This document shows, one piece after another, positions 29,405-38,869 of a stretch of 52,360 bases of DNA. The stretch covers positions 101,263 to 153,622 of the forward strand of contig PDIM01010272.1 in assembly GCA_002811675.1 (NCBI GenBank), in the 5' to 3' direction. The notes under the pieces were generated by a model that ran no database searches, was not told the origin of the DNA, and was given only the letters and a program-made list of their open reading frames with translations. Position 1 is the stretch's first letter, and every line of letters begins with the position of its first letter. The position numbers were made by a program, and so were the translations under genes. This DNA is from Ichthyosporea sp. XGB-2017a. Its lineage: Eukaryota > Opisthokonta > Ichthyosporea.

Positions 29405-30643
29405 TCAGGACGGGGCTTTATGAGATGAATCAGCTAACGCCATTGCATATCCTGTCTGAAACCCCGCTTGGTACCAAGCCATAAGGGCCTGTGAGAATAT
29501 GCGTTTTTCTTCCTCTTGTTTAGACAAATCCCCAGAAAACCCTTCGAAGGTTGGCAGCTCTCTCAACTTTGGTAGAGGAAGGCTTTCACCAACATTTCCA
29601 ATACCAGCAAACATATCCCCTATCTTAACATCACTACATATGCTAGATCTTCCTAGTTCTGCTGCACTGTAGGCATCTTCTTTTTCAGCTTCCCCTTCAT
29701 TTGGCAATTCTTCTGGATGACTGCTAGACTCTACAAAAGACAACTTCCTATCTTCCGAACCACTAGCCGAATACGCACCCTTGCCATCAGAAAGCTGACG
29801 ACTGTGTTGCTCACATAACTTTTTCGTCCCTACCAATGAGCAACCCCTGTGCCCTTCCCGCAATGTCTTTAAAAGACGCTTCTTCTCATTTTCCACAGGT
29901 GGCGTTTTCTTTTTCTCATGTCTTTCTTTCCCGTTTTTTTCATTTTCCCCATTCAAAGCCACTTGCTGAGGCCCTGGGAGTCCCATTTCATTTTGAGGTA
30001 GTATACTGTTTCCTGCAGTCCCAAGATCAAAAGACCTATTTGAAGGGTTTGCACCTTCAGGCAGGGCCAACCGAGGAATTGTTGATTCAATCAGGCGACT
30101 TCCCAGTTTGTCAGATATACGAATCTTTACATCTTGCTTTATATAATTGATTGACTCAATTCGCCCCAGAACACTCTCCTTTCCAACATCAACACAGCAT
30201 TCATCCCCTATAAGCCATACATTCCCCTGCTTTGAACTACCTGTTTTCAAAGATGCTGCTGCAGAAAGGTCATTTCCTTTCAAGCCATCCTCAGTCTTCC
30301 CTCTAGAAGGCAATATATATTCTTCTGGAATTCTGGATATAAGCCCACTATGCTTGTATGTCACACTATACAACATGCGATGTCCACCACCTTGGCGTGG
30401 CGCAGAACCTTCAACAACTTCACCTGGCTTCTGCGGCACTACATAATTAACTATAGCATCTTCAAATTTTCCCTCGCTGGCGTTATACGCTCTAACGCTT
30501 GCTAGCGGTTTCCATTTTGGAGTGGATCCACTTTCATTTGGGAAGAATCCCAATCGGTTTCGTTGTCCTTCCCTAGGCGATATTTTGAACGTCTCTAAAG
30601 CCCGATCTAAGGACGTAACGATAGCATCTTGCCCAACAGACAT
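29405..30643 (-). CDS. SMN-like protein: Tudor-like segments and C-terminal YG box
   Basis: A single exon encodes 412 residues. The C-terminus (386-403) reads ALMAWYQAGFQTGYAMAL, which fits the YG-box oligomerisation motif of survival motor neuron protein (L...WY..G..TGY.M). The N-terminus (7-20; AIVTSLDRALETFK) resembles the Gemin2-binding helix. Residues about 44-112 (WKPLASVRAY...YSVTYKHSG...YILP) look like a Tudor barrel with W and Y cage candidates and a 20-residue insertion. Residues about 143-195 (WLIGDECCVDV...IPRLALPEG) look like a second, less aromatic Tudor fold. SMN assembles Sm cores on spliceosomal snRNAs in the cytoplasm and Cajal bodies. Human SMN is 294 residues with one Tudor domain and a poly-Pro stretch; here the latter is absent and a charged linker (230-345) is added. 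The YG box is the firmest evidence. Confidence 0.65.
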   Translation of the reverse strand: MSVGQDAIVTSLDRALETFKISPREGQRNRLGFFPNESGSTPKWKPLASVRAYNASEGKFEDAIVNYVVPQKPGEVVEGSAPRQGGGHRMLYSVTYKHSGLISRIPEEYILPSRGKTEDGLKGNDLSAAASLKTGSSKQGNVWLIGDECCVDVGKESVLGRIESINYIKQDVKIRISDKLGSRLIESTIPRLALPEGANPSNRSFDLGTAGNSILPQNEMGLPGPQQVALNGENEKNGKERHEKKKTPPVENEKKRLLKTLREGHRGCSLVGTKKLCEQHSRQLSDGKGAYSASGSEDRKLSFVESSSHPEELPNEGEAEKEDAYSAAELGRSSICSDVKIGDMFAGIGNVGESLPLPKLRELPTFEGFSGDLSKQEEEKRIFSQALMAWYQAGFQTGYAMALADSSHKAPS

Positions 30644-31153
30644 TACTATTCATCTCCCAGAGGATCGCTACCAATAAATCAATCACATGCAACTATTCAC
30701 TCCTCAATCACACGCCCCATAAATCAACCAAAGTCTGAATCTCCACATGGAACAAAACAGACACAACACCGCAAATAAAATTTTAAATAAAAACACAAGA
30801 ACGCAACTGAAAGAAGAAGAGAAAAAGAATTACAATTGAAACCAATCGCCCCTAAACACCCCGTGGAAATAAAATTAACTTTCCTTTTTTTTTTTGGTTT
30901 TTGTTGTGATAATTAGGGGAGCGCCATGTGATAATTTTTGCTTTCGAGAATGTATGCAAATTTTTTATATTTAATTGTTATGACAGTAGTTTTGTCAGTA
31001 AAGCGAGATTTAAAGAGCCCTTGTATTTATAGTTCTGTTTTCATTTTGGATGGGTGGTTGGGATTTTGTTTCGATTGTTTGTTTTGTTATTTATTGAGAT
31101 TGTTTTTGCAGTTACGTCGAGGAAAGAATTGCGTGCTTAGTACTAGAATCATT
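30644..31153. promoter_or_regulatory. Divergent SMN-like/UTP7 intergenic region
   Basis: These 510 nt separate two divergent start codons. The plus-strand frame is open for 72 codons before the UTP7 ATG, but its translation is hydrophobic and T-rich. A TTGTTTTTGCAG at about 31099-31110 could be the acceptor of a 5' UTR intron for UTP7. No other feature is evident. Confidence 0.35.
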
Positions 31154-32782
31154 ATGGCTGTGGATCAAGGGGGAAAGATTGAGGGCCGAAATAAGCTCAA
31201 AGCTGGAGCTTCTCAAAAAAAGAAATATGCTCCCCGTGCGGTTAAAAGGCGGGCAAAGAAGTATGTTCGTGGGGAAAAGGCTTCATTGGAAGGAGTCGAT
31301 GATAAAAAATTAAAAGACCGCTTGGGACGATTGGACAGTAAATATGAAGAAGCGGCTATTCGTGCGGCGAAATCAGAAGTGCTTCTAACTGAAGAGGCGG
31401 GATCGTTAGAGGCAGAGGGAATGGAAAGAACTTATAAATTTACTCAAAAGGAAATTTCGGATAATGTAGATATAGCAAGTTCTCGAAAAGCTTTTGATTT
31501 AGACATGGATACGTTTGGTGCATATTCTATCAACTATACGAGGAATGGTAAATACTTGTTGTACGGAGGGGAAAGAGGCCATGTTTCGACAATGGACTGG
31601 AAGTCTCGCAAAGTGGGATGCGAGCTTCATCTTCGTGAAACTGTGAGGGATGTAAAGTGGCTTCACAATGAGACGATGTTTGCCGTGGCGCAAAAGAAAT
31701 ATGTGTACATTTACGATAACACCGGGATGGAGATTCACTGCCTGAGAAATCATATCGAGCCTACGAAATTGGAGTTCTTACCATACCACTTTCTGTTGGC
31801 ATCTATTGGTAATAGTGGGTTCTTAAAATATCAGGATACTTCAACTGGTCAGCTCATAGTTGAGCATCGCACAAAGCTTGGAAAGTGTGACACAATGACT
31901 CAGAATCCATGGAATGCTGTTATTCACCTTGGTCATTACAATGGCACTGTGACATTGTGGAGCCCAAACATGAGCACTCCTTTGGTTAAAATGCTAACGC
32001 ACCGTGGGGGGGTGAAAAGCATTGCTGTCGATAATCAGGGAAAATATATGGCTACTAGTGGCATGGACGGGCAAATGAAGATATGGGATGTAAGAACTTA
32101 CAAGACTTTGTACGAGTATTATACTCCCACTCCTGCATCTCATTTAACATTCAGTCAAACGGGTATGCTTGGGGTTGGTTTCGGTCCCCATGTTCAAGTA
32201 TGGAAGGATTCCTACAGAAGTAAACAGCAGTCGCCTTATATGACTAATCTCTATGAAAGTAGCTATGTCAATGGCCTTCAATTTTGTCCCTTTGAAGATG
32301 TCTTGGGTGTCGGTCATAAAAAGGGATTTGGGAGTCTTGTTATTCCTGGTTCTGGTGAAGCGAACTTTGATGCATTTGAGCTTAACCCCTACCAAACCAC
32401 CGCACAAAGGAAAGAGGATGAAGTCAAGAAGCTTTTGGAGAAGATCCAGCCAGAACTCATTTGCCTTAATCCTGGTGAGATTGGTAGAGTAAACCGAATG
32501 ACAAAAGAAGAGTTGATGGAAGCAAGAAAGCTTGAATTTGAAGCGAATAATACGTCCGACAAATTCAAGCCCAAGTACAAGATGAGAGGTAAGAGCTCTG
32601 CCCAAAGGCGATTCCTACGCAAGCAGGTTAATGTCATTGACGCCAACAAGGAGCTTTTGAAGAAAAAGTTAGAGCAAGAGAAAGAGGCTAGAAGACGTGC
32701 TCACAACGGTGAAGATATGGAAGCCCCGAAAACTGTTTTGGATAGGTTTGGCTCGTCAAATGCGAAAAAGAGTCTTGTTTGA
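31154..32782 (+). CDS. WDR46: UTP7/WDR46, SSU processome WD40 protein
   Basis: A single exon encodes 542 residues from the ATG reading MAVDQGGKIEG, preceded by ATCATT. UTP7/WDR46 is a nucleolar U3 snoRNP-associated component needed for 18S pre-rRNA processing. The N-terminus is basic (KKKYAPRAVKRRAKKYVRG). A beta-propeller follows (about 110-390) with blades such as YLLYGGERGHVSTMDWKS, HLGHYNGTVTLWSPN, VKSIAVDNQGKYMATSGMDGQMKIWDVR and MLGVGFGPHVQVWKD. The family-specific C-terminal region contains YESSYVNGLQFCPFEDVLGVGHKKGF and KYKMRGKSSAQRRFLRKQVN. The frame extends 72 codons upstream to 30938, but that part has no family resemblance. AATAAA (32784-32789) follows the stop by one base. Confidence 0.94.
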   Translation: MAVDQGGKIEGRNKLKAGASQKKKYAPRAVKRRAKKYVRGEKASLEGVDDKKLKDRLGRLDSKYEEAAIRAAKSEVLLTEEAGSLEAEGMERTYKFTQKEISDNVDIASSRKAFDLDMDTFGAYSINYTRNGKYLLYGGERGHVSTMDWKSRKVGCELHLRETVRDVKWLHNETMFAVAQKKYVYIYDNTGMEIHCLRNHIEPTKLEFLPYHFLLASIGNSGFLKYQDTSTGQLIVEHRTKLGKCDTMTQNPWNAVIHLGHYNGTVTLWSPNMSTPLVKMLTHRGGVKSIAVDNQGKYMATSGMDGQMKIWDVRTYKTLYEYYTPTPASHLTFSQTGMLGVGFGPHVQVWKDSYRSKQQSPYMTNLYESSYVNGLQFCPFEDVLGVGHKKGFGSLVIPGSGEANFDAFELNPYQTTAQRKEDEVKKLLEKIQPELICLNPGEIGRVNRMTKEELMEARKLEFEANNTSDKFKPKYKMRGKSSAQRRFLRKQVNVIDANKELLKKKLEQEKEARRRAHNGEDMEAPKTVLDRFGSSNAKKSLV

Positions 32783-32783
32783 A

Positions 32784-32789
32784 AATAAA
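32784..32789 (+). terminator. Poly(A) signal AATAAA for UTP7
   Basis: The hexamer starts two bases after the stop codon. If it is used, the 3' UTR would be very short; no other AATAAA is obvious in the next 200 nt apart from one near 33033. Confidence 0.35.
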
Positions 32790-33256
32790 CCTAGAGTTTA
32801 TGTGAAAGCATGCCGAGGGTACAATATCGCTTTGTAGCTGTGCGTCAAGTTGGACGTCAAAGTACACTTCACATGCTGATCCTGTGATACACCATACAAG
32901 ATGATGGTGCATTACAGTTTAGTGCCTTTTGACTTCGGGAGCTACAGTTAATTGGGGCAAGCAATGTTATTACATAAGGTACTCTAAAATGGAAAGATTG
33001 TCCATTTATGAGAGACAGGCTTTCTCTCTCAAATAAACTCAGTTAGTCGCTTAAGTGTGAGATTGGCAATATTTGTGGGCACCTAGGCTCGAGGTCGACA
33101 CCTTGCAAGTTGCAACTTTACCTGCACACTGCACACCATGTGATATGACTACACTATTATACATGAAGTAGCATGAACATGTAATCTCCTGTTTCATGTA
33201 AAAAGAAAATTTGGCACTTCCCTTTTCTAGCGATTAAGGTGTTAAAAACATAAAAT

Positions 33257-33278
33257 CAGGGAGGGACGACCCTCCCTG
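33257..33278. repeat. Perfect 9-bp inverted repeat with 4-nt loop
   Basis: CAGGGAGGG at 33257-33265 and CCCTCCCTG at 33270-33278 are exact reverse complements separated by ACGA. The stem is GC-rich in an AT-rich region and lies about 475 nt past the UTP7 stop. It could form a stable RNA or cruciform hairpin; no function can be assigned. Confidence 0.5.
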
Positions 33279-34207
33279 CATAAAATAATTCCATTAGGCA
33301 TTGGCCGATCCGCATAAAAATTTATATTTAAATATGCCAATTATCACTTAAAATTGTCGTTGATCGTTCATCACACCTTCGATCAGGTCGACGATTTTAA
33401 TTTTAATTCTTTACCGCGGGCTTTTTTCTCTTTTTTTCATGACTTAGCATCGAGTCATCTCTACGATTTGCAATAATTCGAGCAATAATTGTTATGAAAA
33501 GTTTTTAGATTCATGAAATGAATAGGGTTTGCAAGAGAAGTTTTTATACTGTGGGCCTGGTGTCGACAGTACTACGGTTCAGTGCGAGCCGTGAGCTTGA
33601 GGTGGCGTTTCTGTAATTATAGACGTGTGAATTGTGAATAGAGAGAGATTACCATCTCACAAAATTACTATATGTACTGTAGCATCATAATGTCGCACCA
33701 ATATTGCAACTCGCACACTATATTTGCCGCAGCGACGCGCGACTGATTAGAGCGCGGCCTGAGTGATGCAGGGTTTTCCGCATGCGATATGCAATGTATG
33801 GTAAATCTCATACAAACGTCCAGCTGCTCCTCCTGAACGTTTAGGTGAGCTGTGAAAATATCACACCGTCACACGAAAGTCTTAGACGCCATGACATTAA
33901 CTAGACTGCAAAATGATGGGCAAATTTGAGAATGTTTGAATGGTTTTGCTTGTATTGGAAGTGTTATGTATTATAAAGAATATCTTATCACCTTTATTAG
34001 ACTAGACTCCACAAAGAAAAGTTAGAAGTATTGCCGGGGTGGATTTAGTTACGAGAGAGATAGAGATTTTGTTTCTTGTGTTTGTTGTCCGATCAGTCTC
34101 GTTTACAAGTCATTAGAGTTAAGTAACTGCTTGAATTACAGACCCAAGGAAGTTTGTAAGAGGTTGTTTGAAGAGTAATTGTTTTGAGAGAGAAATTTCA
34201 TCCCGTG

Positions 34208-35364
34208 ATGAATACTGTGCAAAATATTCCAGCGCAATCGCATGCACAAGATGCGGCTATGCATGACACTGAGATGCCAGCAACGACAAGGAATTACTCC
34301 TTGCGTGTGAGAGATGATAATGCTGTATTGATGTCCGAGTGCACAGGGTCCACAGACCGCGATTTCCAAGTGGCCATGGTTCCTAGATATCACTGGACTG
34401 ATGCAAGGGCTGTCGCGCTTCTAAAGGAAGAGGTTAGTATTTCGTTTATCTTAAGCTTTCCATTTGTTTTATATAGAATTGTTGACTTATGTTCTACTTT
34501 TTTGTTTGACAGAAACCTGTAATTTTAGTTGGGACTAACTTGAGTCAGACAGCTGTTGACCGTTGGGATGTTGGGTATTTGGAAGAGAATGTGGGGCAAG
34601 GGGATTTTGATGTTCTCGAATCTGATTCGTTGAACTTTCCAACTTATGACGAAACAAAAACCAGGGGAATAGAGGAATTTACACCACCGACAAAGAGGCT
34701 TCAGATGGGTTTCACTCAGTTTCTTGATAAATTGTCTGAGGGAGGTGATAAGAAGTACTACTTACAACAGGTTTTGAATGACACCATTGGCCCTAATGTT
34801 GTAAAGGACTTTCTTGGATTTAATTGGAAATGGCTGTCTATGATTCAGCAGAAACTTGGTTGGGGTCAGTTGGTTTCAAACACATTACTGGTGGGGGCGC
34901 AAGGTGTGGTTACACCTTGTCACTATGACGAATATCACAATCTTCTTGCACAAGTTAAAGGAAAAAAGAGGTTTTTGTTGTTTGGACCTGACAATTTCAA
35001 AAACCTTTATCCTTATCCCGTCCATCACCCTTGCGATAGACAGAGCCGGGTTGATTTTGAACATCCCAACTACAGCAAATTTCCGCTTTTCAAGGACGCG
35101 AGGGCAGCTGAAGCTGTTATTGGTCCAGGAGATGTATTGTATATTCCTATGTATTGGTTTCATCATGTTGTTGCTTTAAGTGATAACATATCTGTCAATT
35201 TCTTATGTAAACCTGGCCCGACACCAGAGAGAATAGCCTACCCATTAACTTCCTCACAGAAACTTGCCATTAGAAGAAATATTGAAAAAATGTTGCGACA
35301 AGCCCTTGGTAATCCGAATGAAGTGGGTGAATTTCTGCACGACCTTGTAGATGGAAGATTTTAA
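34208..35364 (+). CDS. HIF1AN: HIF1AN/FIH, asparaginyl (ankyrin-repeat) hydroxylase
   Basis: Exons 34208-34432 and 34513-35364 join in frame (GAG|GTTAGT; TTTGACAG|AAACC) to give 358 residues, close to the 349 of human FIH. FIH is a Fe(II)/2-oxoglutarate dioxygenase of the JmjC/cupin class that hydroxylates an asparagine in HIF-alpha and in many ankyrin-repeat proteins. The metal triad is intact: H212 and D214 (CHYDEYHN) and His 292 or 293 (PMYWFHHVV). The oxoglutarate-binding Lys follows in AQVKGKKRFLLF. Strong family blocks are YPYPVHHPCDRQSRVDF, IGPGDVLYIPMYWF and IEKMLRQALGNP, the last two including the C-terminal dimerisation helices. The first exon (1-75) is less conserved; the ATG at 34208 is the first in frame. 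This gene is a good marker of animal affinity. It converges on THOC3, 262 nt away. Confidence 0.95.
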
Positions 35365-35626
35365 TTATCTTTTTTTTTGCAAAGCTGAAAAAATACAGAT
35401 CATTATGTAAATTAGACCGAAATCCGTCACCAATCACACCCATACATATTAAAAGGAAGATACAAGTGGCTGGAAGAGGCATGGCCCACGAGGAGACCTC
35501 ATATCTTGTCCACTGCGTAGAGGATGTTAATCCCAATAAATGCCTATAAAAAAGGATGGAATTTGCAGCCACAAAGGCCCTTTATCATAGTACAGTAGTT
35601 TTGAAAAGTTATATGTACAGCCTTTT

Positions 35627-36758
35627 TTATTGGGCGCCAAATAGTCTAATAGAAGACGACGCCTTTCCATGGTGGTCCTTGTCCCCAGCATAAGCGACTA
35701 AATACTGGGATGGGTGCCATGCCAAGGTATTAAGGGCTCCCCAGACTGGTATGTGGAACAGTTGCTCACCTGTCAAGACATCGCATACGTCAATAAAATT
35801 GTCCTCTGATCCTGAAGCAAGCATTTTCCCGTCAAAACTAAATCTACAAGTGCGAACAGGCCAATTCAGTCTGTCAATAGTCCTAATGCAACACATTTCC
35901 GAGAGATCCCAAATAGTAACAATCGCGTCTGCGGCTCCTACTGCGAAATAATTTCCGGTGGGGTCAAACTGCATTGAAATACAGTTCGCTGTATGAGCTT
36001 GAAGGGTCTTCACAGTCTTGAGCGATGGATATTCGGATATTGTGATGGCACCACTTCCCGTGGTCATAAAAAAGAAGTCACTATTTGGACTCCACGATAT
36101 TTCATTAACTTCAAAGGCAAATTCTTTTTTGTCGATTATTTTAAATTTTCGAGCGTCAACGAAGCTAACTACATCATGCTAAGAACAAATAAAAAACGAT
36201 CAATATGCGCTTAATTCAGCAGATCAAAAAGGTCACATTTATACTTTCTTCTTACTTTGTCACCAACAGCTAGTGTTTTTCCATCGGGAGCCCAAGTTAA
36301 ATTTATATTTTCGCCTTCAGTTGCAACCATATGTGTGCACTTTCCACCTAATTAAAGCAAAGCCCCAACACAAATGTACAGGATAAAAAGAAGCACTGTT
36401 AGTCAAAAGTCCATTTACTTTTGATGGGGGGAGTCAGTCATATGGCTTGGAGAGTAAACTTACTTCGCGCATCCCATATTCGAACAGTCTTATCGCCCGA
36501 CGCCGAAGCAACCCTGTCCCGATTGGTGGGATCCCATACCACTTGGTCCACCGTACTACTATGACCCGTCAGTTCAACATCCCTGTAATTTCTCTCCGCG
36601 TTCCATATCCTGACGTTTTTATCAACTGAGCCTGAGGCTAATCTACAGCCATCACAGCTCCACGCCACCGAGTGCACTTTTGAGTGGTGCCCCCTCAGTT
36701 CCCTGCTATTCCCTGAGGCGAACACATCCCTCAGTTCCTCTGAAGCTCGCGCAACCAT
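35627..36758 (-). CDS. THOC3: THOC3 (TEX1), THO/TREX complex WD40 subunit
   Basis: Exons 36758-36464, 36347-36256 and 36178-35627 join in frame to give 312 residues. Donors are CGAA|GTAAGT and AAA|GTAAGA; acceptors are ATTAG and CTTAG; a GACTAAC motif lies in intron 1. THOC3 is the WD-repeat subunit of the THO complex, which couples transcription to mRNA export. Seven propeller repeats are visible, with diagnostic phrases HHSKVHSVAWSCDGCRLASG, VASASGDKTVRIWDAR, EGENINLTWAPDG, DDVVSFVDAR (as HDVVSFVDAR), FEVNEISWSPNSDFFF and WPVRTCRFSFDGKMLASGSEDNFIDV. The N-terminus is shorter than in the human protein (351 residues); the start MVARASEELRDVF is the first in-frame ATG. It is divergent from Cramped across the assembly gap. 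Confidence 0.94.
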
Positions 36759-37671
36759 TGTATGTTGGAATCCCTCTTTTCCCTGAAATGTCCTCTTGCT
36801 CTACACAGACAATCACACCCAAATCTTTCGCTCAAAAAACGAAAAATAGCAGATAGAAGCAACAAAACAACCACGCCCCACCCTAAAAAAAACGGTTAAC
36901 GCGAGAAAGAAAATACAAAACAATCGAATTCAAAAAAAAAACAATTCAAAAAAAAACACATCCAACGTAACCCAAACAAAAAACAATTTTTTTTGAATAA
37001 TAAACACAACAAAAAATTATGGTGTCGCCTTAATTTATACCCTTTTCCCTTTCTGTGGTATTCCGAATGCCCCTCTCATGAATCATGCTCGGAATCATGA
37101 TGCCCCACCGAACTCGGAAGAAGTGAAAAGCTGCAGGTCGTCCCTTTCCTTGCAAATCATTCTCTTGTCCATAACCAAGCTGGCACCTCAGCGCTTAGCT
37201 TCGAGCATGGAAGCAGGGAAGAATATACCAATAATACACGTTGGCGGTACACCGTACCTTTCTTTATTCCATCCTCCAGTTTTAAAGATCGCAATATTGA
37301 TCCCGACTGTAACACTTCGTAAGGTCGATATTAGACACAAGGGATTCATTCCTTTCTTCATCTTCCTAAATAGCTTTAATACCGAGCTAGAGGCCCCCAT
37401 CTTCTCTGTCAAACACACATCTCTATTTTCCTTTAGGACACCAAGGTTTGATAGACTGCAATGGACATTGGACACCAATTACATAGCTGCCGCCTGCCTC
37501 CCCTAAAAACATGATCCCTTTTGATTCCACAAAAAAAGCGCGGGAAGATTCCGCACTCTGCAGTCCACCAACCACCGAGGGAATCGCTGGAATTTTTGAT
37601 TTTTGTCGTTTTTTTTTTCCTTTCGTTTTTATTTTCTTCTTTTTTTCCGCGAGGGTTTTTTGTTTTTTCTT

Positions 37672-37673
<2 letters not shown>
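36759..37673. other. Spacer upstream of THOC3, no supported gene
   Basis: The first 250 nt are A-rich on the plus strand and probably contain the THOC3 promoter. At 37078-37506 a plus-strand frame of 142 codons and at 37478-37188 a minus-strand frame of 96 codons overlap each other; neither translation is recognisable. This stretch ends in T-rich DNA leading into the homopolymer and gap, so a gene truncated by the gap cannot be excluded. Confidence 0.35.

Positions 37674-37759
<86 letters not shown>
37674..37759. repeat. Uninterrupted 86-nt poly(T) tract at gap edge
   Basis: There are 86 consecutive T residues, directly abutting the N-run. Shorter T-runs precede it (from about 37610). Such a tract commonly stops sequencing and is the likely cause of the gap; its true length is unreliable. 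It could also be a poly(A) tail of a reverse-transcribed insertion on the minus strand, lost in the gap. Confidence 0.8.
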
Positions 37760-38702
37760 NNNNNNNNNNNNNNNNNNNNNNNNNNNNNNNNNNNNNNNNN
37801 NNNNNNNNNNNNNNNNNNNNNNNNNNNNNNNNNNNNNNNNNNNNNNNNNNNNNNNNNNNNNNNNNNNNNNNNNNNNNNNNNNNNNNNNNNNNNNNNNNNN
37901 NNNNNNNNNNNNNNNNNNNNNNNNNNNNNNNNNNNNNNNNNNNNNNNNNNNNNNNNNNNNNNNNNNNNNNNNNNNNNNNNNNNNNNNNNNNNNNNNNNNN
38001 NNNNNNNNNNNNNNNNNNNNNNNNNNNNNNNNNNNNNNNNNNNNNNNNNNNNNNNNNNNNNNNNNNNNNNNNNNNNNNNNNNNNNNNNNNNNNNNNNNNN
38101 NNNNNNNNNNNNNNNNNNNNNNNNNNNNNNNNNNNNNNNNNNNNNNNNNNNNNNNNNNNNNNNNNNNNNNNNNNNNNNNNNNNNNNNNNNNNNNNNNNNN
38201 NNNNNNNNNNNNNNNNNNNNNNNNNNNNNNNNNNNNNNNNNNNNNNNNNNNNNNNNNNNNNNNNNNNNNNNNNNNNNNNNNNNNNNNNNNNNNNNNNNNN
38301 NNNNNNNNNNNNNNNNNNNNNNNNNNNNNNNNNNNNNNNNNNNNNNNNNNNNNNNNNNNNNNNNNNNNNNNNNNNNNNNNNNNNNNNNNNNNNNNNNNNN
38401 NNNNNNNNNNNNNNNNNNNNNNNNNNNNNNNNNNNNNNNNNNNNNNNNNNNNNNNNNNNNNNNNNNNNNNNNNNNNNNNNNNNNNNNNNNNNNNNNNNNN
38501 NNNNNNNNNNNNNNNNNNNNNNNNNNNNNNNNNNNNNNNNNNNNNNNNNNNNNNNNNNNNNNNNNNNNNNNNNNNNNNNNNNNNNNNNNNNNNNNNNNNN
38601 NNNNNNNNNNNNNNNNNNNNNNNNNNNNNNNNNNNNNNNNNNNNNNNNNNNNNNNNNNNNNNNNNNNNNNNNNNNNNNNNNNNNNNNNNNNNNNNNNNNN
38701 NN
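37760..38702. other. Assembly gap (943 N)
   Basis: All bases are N. Translations across it are meaningless. Its stated size may be an estimate. It lies between THOC3 and the Cramped-like gene, so a promoter, a small gene or a repeat insertion could be missing. Confidence 0.99.
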
Positions 38703-38869
38703 TCTTCTTCTTTTTTTATTGTATTTCTTTTTGATCTTAGTCTTCTAGTGTTGTATTGTGAGGGAGATTAAAAATTGAAGCACACAAAAAGCCTGATTTT
38801 ATTTTGGGGGGTTTGTGGTAACTACAAGCCGCGTATAAACAAGGGAGAGATTTGTATGCGCTAGTGGGA

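Larger units (their letters stand above)
32783..34207. other. 1.4-kb spacer between UTP7 and HIF1AN
   Basis: No gene is supported. A perfect hairpin lies at 33257-33278 (CAGGGAGGG, loop ACGA, CCCTCCCTG). A CG-rich patch near 33735-33765 (GCGACGCGCGAC, GAGCGCGGCC) stands out from the AT-rich surroundings. The last 300 nt presumably hold the HIF1AN promoter and leader. Confidence 0.4.

Noticed and set aside
30938..31153. 72-residue N-terminal extension of UTP7
   Set aside because: The translation is hydrophobic and unlike any nucleolar protein N-terminus; the basic UTP7 N-terminus starts at 31154. Same T-rich leader effect.
37078..37506. Two overlapping opposite frames (142 and 96 codons) upstream of THOC3
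   Set aside because: Neither has a recognisable domain or obvious coding bias, and at most one could be real; not enough to call.
37511..38748. Long plus-strand frames across 37.5-38.7 kb
   Set aside because: They consist of poly(T) read as Phe and N bases read as unknown residues; not coding.
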